A DNA stretch of 64,000 nt from assembly GCA_041905525.1 (NCBI GenBank), contig JAYRKY010000007.1, positions 62,001 to 126,000 on the forward strand, given 5' to 3'. This document shows, one piece after another, positions 59,637 through 64,000 of this stretch. The notes below the pieces were generated by a model that worked only from the letters and a program-made list of their open reading frames with translations, was not told the DNA's origin and ran no database searches. Made by a program: the position numbers and the translations under genes. This stretch comes from SHVO01 sp041905525 (GTDB lineage Bacteria > Pseudomonadota > Alphaproteobacteria > Rhodospirillales > Rhodospirillaceae). Position 1 is the stretch's first letter. Each line of letters opens with the position of its first letter.

Positions 59637-61498
59637 CAGTTATCGAGGATATCGCGGACCGTTTTTCCAAGTTGCTGAAGGGTATACGGTTTTCCGATTA
59701 AACGCACCCCGGCGTCGAGCGCGCCGTTGTGAATGAGGGCGTTGCGCGTATACCCGGTGGTAAAAAGGACCTTCAGTGCCGGACGCAGGCGCCGCGCCTT
59801 CTCGGCCAACTCCCGGCCGTTCACATGCGGCATCACGACGTCCGTGAAAAGCAGGGCGATGCCGGGGTTTTCGGACAGAAGCTTCAGCGCGAGGTCGGCC
59901 CGGTCGGCCTCCAGAATCGCGTAGCCAAGCTCGCTGAGGCCTTCGACAGCCAGCTTGCGCACCGCGTCGTCGTCCTCGACCACCAGAATCGTTTCTCCAC
60001 GCACCGCCCGCGGAGTCACCGTTTCGGCTCTCTTGCCCGCCTCAACGTCGCCCGGACCATCGTAGCGCGGGAGGTAAATCTTGAAGGTCGTGCCGTGGCC
60101 GACTTCCGAGTAAATCTTGATATGCCCGCCCGATTGTTTCACGAACCCGTAGACTTGGCTCAGCCCCAGGCCCGTCCCCTTGCCCGGATCCTTGGTGGTG
60201 AAGAATGGATCAAAGGCGCGCGCAATAATCTCCGGCGGCATGCCCGTGCCGCTGTCGGTGACGGACACCATGACGTATTCGCCGGGCCCCGAAACATCGG
60301 GATGGCGCTCCGCATAGGCGGCATCCAGTTCGGCGCTTGCGGTTTCGATCGTGAGGCGCCCCACGCCGGACATCGCGTCGCGGGCGTTCACGACGAGATT
60401 GAGGATCGCGGTCTCTAGCTGGTGGGCGTCGACATGGGTGCGCCACAGACCGCCGGCCAGAACCACCTCGGTTTGAACGGTTTCCCCCAAGGTGCGGCGA
60501 AGAAGATCCGACATGCCGGACACAAGTTTGTTGGCATCGACCGGGCGAGGTTCGAGCACTTGCTTGCGCGCGAAGGCCAACATGCGCTGGGTCAACGCGC
60601 CGCCGCGTTGCGCGCCCTCGATCGCCGCTTGCATAAACGGCTGGACGTTGAAATCGCCGCGGTCGAGACGGCGCTGCATGATGTTCAGCGCCCCCATGAT
60701 CACGGCGAGCATGTTGTTGAAGTCGTGGGCAATGCCCCCGGTCAGATGCCCGATGGCTTCCATCTTTTGTACTTGCCGAAGCTGCTCCTCGGCCTTTTCG
60801 CGCCGAAGCATTTCCGCGCTCAGCATATCGTTCGCGGCACGCAGATCGGCCTCGACAGCTTCGAGATATTCTCGCCGCCGGACAACCGCGGACAAACTGA
60901 GGACGGCCACGGTCATGACCAGAAAGAGTGTGCCGTAGGCCAGAAGCTGAAGAACCGCGGCCGTGAAATTTGCGCTGCCCCGCCGCTCGACCAGCAAGCG
61001 GTCCTCCTCGGCGGTCATGGCGTCCACGATCGTCCGGGCGGCCTGGAGCAGGTTCACGCCGGTGCGCTGGCGCATATCGTCGACAATCCGTGCGCCGTCT
61101 CCGCCCTTGGCCGCTGTGACGAGGCCTTCCATTTGCGCGAGGCGCGTCACCACGGTCGCGCGAAGAGCGACGAGCGATTTGGCCTGCGCGGCGTTGTCGG
61201 AAATGAGGTCGGTCAGGGCGTCCAGCTCGGGCGTCAGCCGTTGCTCGGCTTCGGTCAGGGAGACGAGATAGAATTCGTCCTCGGTCAGGATGAACCCCCG
61301 CACGCCCGCCTCGGCCTCCTGGAGAAGGGAGTAGACCAGCGTCAGTCGCCCCTTAACGTCGGTGGCGTGACGAACCTGCTCTTGAAGCCCCTGGAACTGT
61401 TGGGCCACCAGGGCCAGGATAAGAACGATGGCCGCGAGAACGACGGCGGGAACCAGTATCGGCTGTGCCCACTTCTTTAAAAAACGATCTTCCGGCAC
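59636..61498 (-). CDS. CHASE3 hybrid histidine kinase with receiver domain
   Basis: 620 residues from GTG 61498 (GAGGA six bases upstream; longer frames have no ribosome site). Order: membrane helix (ILVPAVVLAAIVLILALVA), CHASE3 sensor (YSLLQEAEAGVRGFILTED), second helix, coiled coil, HisKA with intact His (GGIAHDFNNMLAVIMGAL), HATPase (NLVVNARDAM, GTGMPPEIIARAFDPFFTTK, GTGLGLSQVYG), and receiver (ILVVEDDDAVRKLA, phospho-Asp in LLFTDVVMPHVNG). Signal unknown. Coupled to cls, so it may respond to membrane or envelope state (inference). Confidence 0.92.
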   Translation of the reverse strand: MPEDRFLKKWAQPILVPAVVLAAIVLILALVAQQFQGLQEQVRHATDVKGRLTLVYSLLQEAEAGVRGFILTEDEFYLVSLTEAEQRLTPELDALTDLISDNAAQAKSLVALRATVVTRLAQMEGLVTAAKGGDGARIVDDMRQRTGVNLLQAARTIVDAMTAEEDRLLVERRGSANFTAAVLQLLAYGTLFLVMTVAVLSLSAVVRRREYLEAVEADLRAANDMLSAEMLRREKAEEQLRQVQKMEAIGHLTGGIAHDFNNMLAVIMGALNIMQRRLDRGDFNVQPFMQAAIEGAQRGGALTQRMLAFARKQVLEPRPVDANKLVSGMSDLLRRTLGETVQTEVVLAGGLWRTHVDAHQLETAILNLVVNARDAMSGVGRLTIETASAELDAAYAERHPDVSGPGEYVMVSVTDSGTGMPPEIIARAFDPFFTTKDPGKGTGLGLSQVYGFVKQSGGHIKIYSEVGHGTTFKIYLPRYDGPGDVEAGKRAETVTPRAVRGETILVVEDDDAVRKLAVEGLSELGYAILEADRADLALKLLSENPGIALLFTDVVMPHVNGRELAEKARRLRPALKVLFTTGYTRNALIHNGALDAGVRLIGKPYTLQQLGKTVRDILDN

Positions 61499-61704
61499 CC
61501 TACGTCCTCGCGCTTCGGAGGCCGGAATGTAAGGGGGAACGGGCTTCGAACCAACCCTCGCCGGCGGCTGCACGGAGCGCGGGAAAACCACCCTAAGCCT
61601 CGGGGGACGCATTCGAATTTGGTGACAGAAAAAACCCCATACCGCTTTACAAACGCGCTTCTGCACCGCAACTAAGAGTAAGCTGTTCAAACACGACGAG
61701 AGAC

Positions 61705-62622
61705 ATGGCTAAGAACCCCTACGAAGTGCTCGGCGTTGCATCGGGCGCCAGCGATGACGAAATCCAGAAGGCTTTTCGCCGCCTGGCCAAGAAGTCGCAC
61801 CCCGATTTGCACCCAGGCGACAAGAAGGCCGAGGACAAGTTTAAGGAGATCAACGCCGCCTACGACATTTTGGGCGACGCGTCCAAACGTGCGCGCTTCG
61901 ACCGCGGCGAGATCGACGCCAACGGCAACGAGATCCGGCAAAACCCATTCGCGCGCGGCGCCCGTCAGGGCGCGGGCGGAGGCGGCCAACACTTCTCGTT
62001 CGAAGACCTGGATCTGGGCGATCTATTTGGAGGCATGTTTCGCGGAGGCGGAGCGGGCCCGCGCGGCGGCGACCCGTTCGGAGGCGCGCAACGGCCTGGC
62101 CGGGGCGAGGACCAGCGCTTCATGCTGGAGGTCGATTTCGAGGAGGCAGCGGTGGGGGCCACCAAACGCCTGACGCTGCCCAGCGGCAAGTCGCTGGACG
62201 TGAACATCCCGCCGGGGATCAACGAAGGACAAACCATCCGCCTGAAGGGTCAGGGCGGCCCCGGCCAGGGCGGCCCCGCCGGCGATGCCCTGATCGAGGT
62301 GAAAGTCCGGCCGCATCCCACCTTCAGGCGGGAGGGGCGCGATATCTATGCCGAAGTCCCGATTTCCCTCGGCGAGGCCGTGTCGGGCGGCAAGGTCCAG
62401 GTGCCGACAGTTCATGGCCCTGTGGCGATGACCGTGCCGAAATGGACGAATGGCGGGGCGCGCCTGCGCCTCAAAGGAAAGGGCATCCCCGCCACCAAGA
62501 GCGAACCCGCAGGTGACCAATATGTCGTGTTCGAGATCGTCCTGCCCAAAACCCCAGACGCCGACCTGGAAGAATTTGTGAAGGGCTGGGCCAGCCGGAA
62601 GCCCTATAATCCGCGGACGTAA
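61705..62622 (+). CDS. DnaJ-type chaperone (CbpA-like)
   Basis: 305 residues. J domain residues 1-70: YEVLGVASGASDDEIQKAFR with HPD in KKSHPDLHPGD. Then a Gly/Phe-rich region (FGGMFRGGGAGPRGGDPFGG) and the C-terminal substrate domain (VNIPPGINEGQTIRLKGQG, ISLGEAVSGGKVQVP). No zinc-finger cysteines, so it is a type II (CbpA) J protein that works with DnaK. Next gene follows after 17 bp. Confidence 0.93.
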   Translation: MAKNPYEVLGVASGASDDEIQKAFRRLAKKSHPDLHPGDKKAEDKFKEINAAYDILGDASKRARFDRGEIDANGNEIRQNPFARGARQGAGGGGQHFSFEDLDLGDLFGGMFRGGGAGPRGGDPFGGAQRPGRGEDQRFMLEVDFEEAAVGATKRLTLPSGKSLDVNIPPGINEGQTIRLKGQGGPGQGGPAGDALIEVKVRPHPTFRREGRDIYAEVPISLGEAVSGGKVQVPTVHGPVAMTVPKWTNGGARLRLKGKGIPATKSEPAGDQYVVFEIVLPKTPDADLEEFVKGWASRKPYNPRT

Positions 62623-62639
62623 GGCGACCTGGGGGAAGC

Positions 62640-64000
62640 ATGCAACGGTTATGGGGTACGCTCGGCGTCATCGCCGGAGCTCTTGCGTGCGCGCAGGCGC
62701 ACGCGCAACAGGCGGCGCGCGCGGGCGGCGTATCGGCGGTTCAGGGTAGCGCCCAGGCCGTCCGGGAAACGACGCAGGACGATCTCGCGGTCAACGATCC
62801 GATTTTCCGCAACGATGTTCTCGAAACGGGACCAGACGCCAAGTTGCGTGTCACCTTCGCCGACAATACGCAGCTCACGCTCGGCCCGGACGCGGACGTC
62901 GTGATCGACGACTATGTTTACGCGCCGGAGAAGAAGACCGGCAATGCGGCGCTGCGGATTACCTCCGGCACCGCGCGGGTGCTGGCGGGTCTGATTGAGG
63001 ACAACGGCGGCAGCCAGGCGTTCTCAATCCGCACACCTGTCGCCACCATCGGCATTCGAGGCACTGACTTCTTCGTGGAGATGAAGGGGGACCACCTTCA
63101 GGTGGCCCTTTTTTCCGGCTACGAGGTAACGGTCACCAGCGCCGGCGGCACCACCGTCTTGCGCCCCGGCGAAGGCACGGACGTGTGGGGCACGGCGGCT
63201 CCAACCCCCGGCATTCCCTGGGGCCCGGACCGCGTCAACCGCGCGCTCGCGATGGTCTCGCCGGTGCCGGCCAACGCACGCCCCCTCACCTATGCGCGGC
63301 CGCCCGCTCAGGAGAATAGCCTGCTGGAGGCGTTGACGCGCGGCGATGTGAGCATCGATGCGCGCCTCCGCTATGAGCATGTCACGCAAGCCGCGGCTCC
63401 GCTGCCGGCCTCGGCGACGACCGCGCGGCTGCGGGTCGGCTATGAGACGGCGGCGTATCGAGGTGTGTTCGCCGGGATTGAAGGCGAGATCACCCGCGAG
63501 CTTTCGGGCACGCGGAGCGACGGCGCGCGAGCTGTCCCCGGCCGGCCGGTCATTCCGGACCCCGATAGCGAAGAGCTGAACCAACTCTACGCGGGCTGGG
63601 CGATGGCGGGCGACGACGGTATGACCGCCGCGCGGGCGGTGCTCGGCCGTCAACGGCTCGTCTACGACAATGAACGCTGGATCGGCGCCGGCGCGTTTCG
63701 GCAGAACGACCAGACGTTCGATGCGGTGGCGCTCGAGGGGCGGCCCCTTCCGCATCTGTCTTTGCGCTATGCCTATATCGACGGCGTCAACCGCGTCCTC
63801 GGGAACAGCACGCCGAACGGCCACTGGCGCAGCGATAGCCACGCCCTGGGGGTGACGACCGATCTGGTGCCCCACGGTCTGCTGACGGGCTACGCCTATC
63901 TTCTAGACCTCCAGTCGGCTCCGCAATTTTCGTCGGCCACGTACGGCGTGCGCTACGACACGATGGCGACCGGAGGCGAGGCGATGTTCGGCGTGGAAGC
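62640..64000 (+). CDS. FecR-domain protein fused to an alginate-export-type porin barrel (cut by window edge)
   Basis: 453 codons seen; the frame is open to the right edge. Signal peptide to AHAQ, then FecR domain (about 30-180): VSAVQGSAQAVRE, PIFRNDVLETGPDAKLRVTF and TPVATIGIRGTDFFVEMKGD. From about 215, beta-barrel sequence of the alginate-export family: RLRYEHVTQ, RLRVGYETAAYRGVFAGIEG, DPDSEELNQLYAGWA, RAVLGRQRLVYDNERWIGAG and FRQNDQTFDAVALEG. It probably sits in the outer membrane with the FecR part in the periplasm. GGGGGA precedes ATG 62640. FecR and porin in one chain is unusual to me. Confidence 0.85.
   Translation, partial: MQRLWGTLGVIAGALACAQAHAQQAARAGGVSAVQGSAQAVRETTQDDLAVNDPIFRNDVLETGPDAKLRVTFADNTQLTLGPDADVVIDDYVYAPEKKTGNAALRITSGTARVLAGLIEDNGGSQAFSIRTPVATIGIRGTDFFVEMKGDHLQVALFSGYEVTVTSAGGTTVLRPGEGTDVWGTAAPTPGIPWGPDRVNRALAMVSPVPANARPLTYARPPAQENSLLEALTRGDVSIDARLRYEHVTQAAAPLPASATTARLRVGYETAAYRGVFAGIEGEITRELSGTRSDGARAVPGRPVIPDPDSEELNQLYAGWAMAGDDGMTAARAVLGRQRLVYDNERWIGAGAFRQNDQTFDAVALEGRPLPHLSLRYAYIDGVNRVLGNSTPNGHWRSDSHALGVTTDLVPHGLLTGYAYLLDLQSAPQFSSATYGVRYDTMATGGEAMFGVE

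Overview
The window is GC-rich, densely packed chromosome of an alphaproteobacterium. The main evidence is gene order: a polyprenyl synthetase, a DUF2007 protein, a TrmN6-like methyltransferase, an S49 peptidase, glyQ, glyS and ppdK lie close together, as in many Alphaproteobacteria, here with several insertions. An RpoE-ChrR (ECF11) pair, a TonB-dependent receptor with its lipoprotein partner, PhoX and DUF3422 agree. A Caulobacterales, Rhizomicrobium or Micropepsis-like host is plausible, but this is inference. No CRISPR array, rRNA, transposase or recognisable prophage was seen. One tRNA (Pro, anticodon CGG) is present.

Layout. 0-2.1 kb: minus-strand glycosyltransferase operon, cut by the left edge. 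2.2-4.8 kb: ygfZ, a phage-type small protein, a BatA-like VWA protein and a YciI-like protein. 4.8-14.8 kb: ppdK with a fused N-terminal helix-turn-helix, a GMC oxidoreductase, glyS, glyQ with a histone-H1-like tail, a zinc-ribbon membrane protein, an S49 peptidase and a TrmN6-like methylase. 14.9-22.5 kb: small proteins, exonuclease III overlapping DUF2007, an S1/P1 nuclease coupled to a histidine kinase that has lost its phospho-acceptor His, polyprenyl diphosphate synthase, a GNAT, an exported methyltransferase-like protein and tRNA-Pro. 23-30.2 kb: PhoX, a TPR protein, a TonB-dependent receptor and a cell-surface lipoprotein, a likely phosphate-scavenging group. 30.4-37.4 kb: a seven-gene VirB type IV secretion operon (virB2-3-4-6-9-10-11) with no relaxase or coupling protein. 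38-42.9 kb: DUF3422, a GT2, a Wzx-like flippase and a TerC transporter with a structured leader.

43.2-49.9 kb is an RpoE-ChrR regulon: rpoE-chrR, an FAD oxidoreductase, DUF1365, a cyclopropane-fatty-acid synthase, an SDR, DUF6134 and DUF2177. I find four promoters of the form TGATCC-N18-TA. They form two divergent pairs, and both pairs have exactly 28 bp between the facing -35 boxes. The genes read as a photo-oxidative-stress lipid-modification module. 50-58.2 kb: a dienelactone hydrolase-like protein, an exported metallo-beta-lactamase coupled to a second S1/P1 nuclease, a DsbA-fold protein without its CXXC, small exported proteins, a triheme cytochrome c, sthA and an exported cupin. 58.2-64 kb: cardiolipin synthase coupled to a CHASE3 hybrid histidine kinase, a DnaJ-type chaperone, and a FecR-domain/porin fusion cut by the right edge.

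The observations I rank highest are the HTH-PPDK fusion, the duplicated ECF11 divergent promoter geometry, the pared-down T4SS, the histone-like tail on GlyQ, and the degenerate histidine kinase and DsbA.
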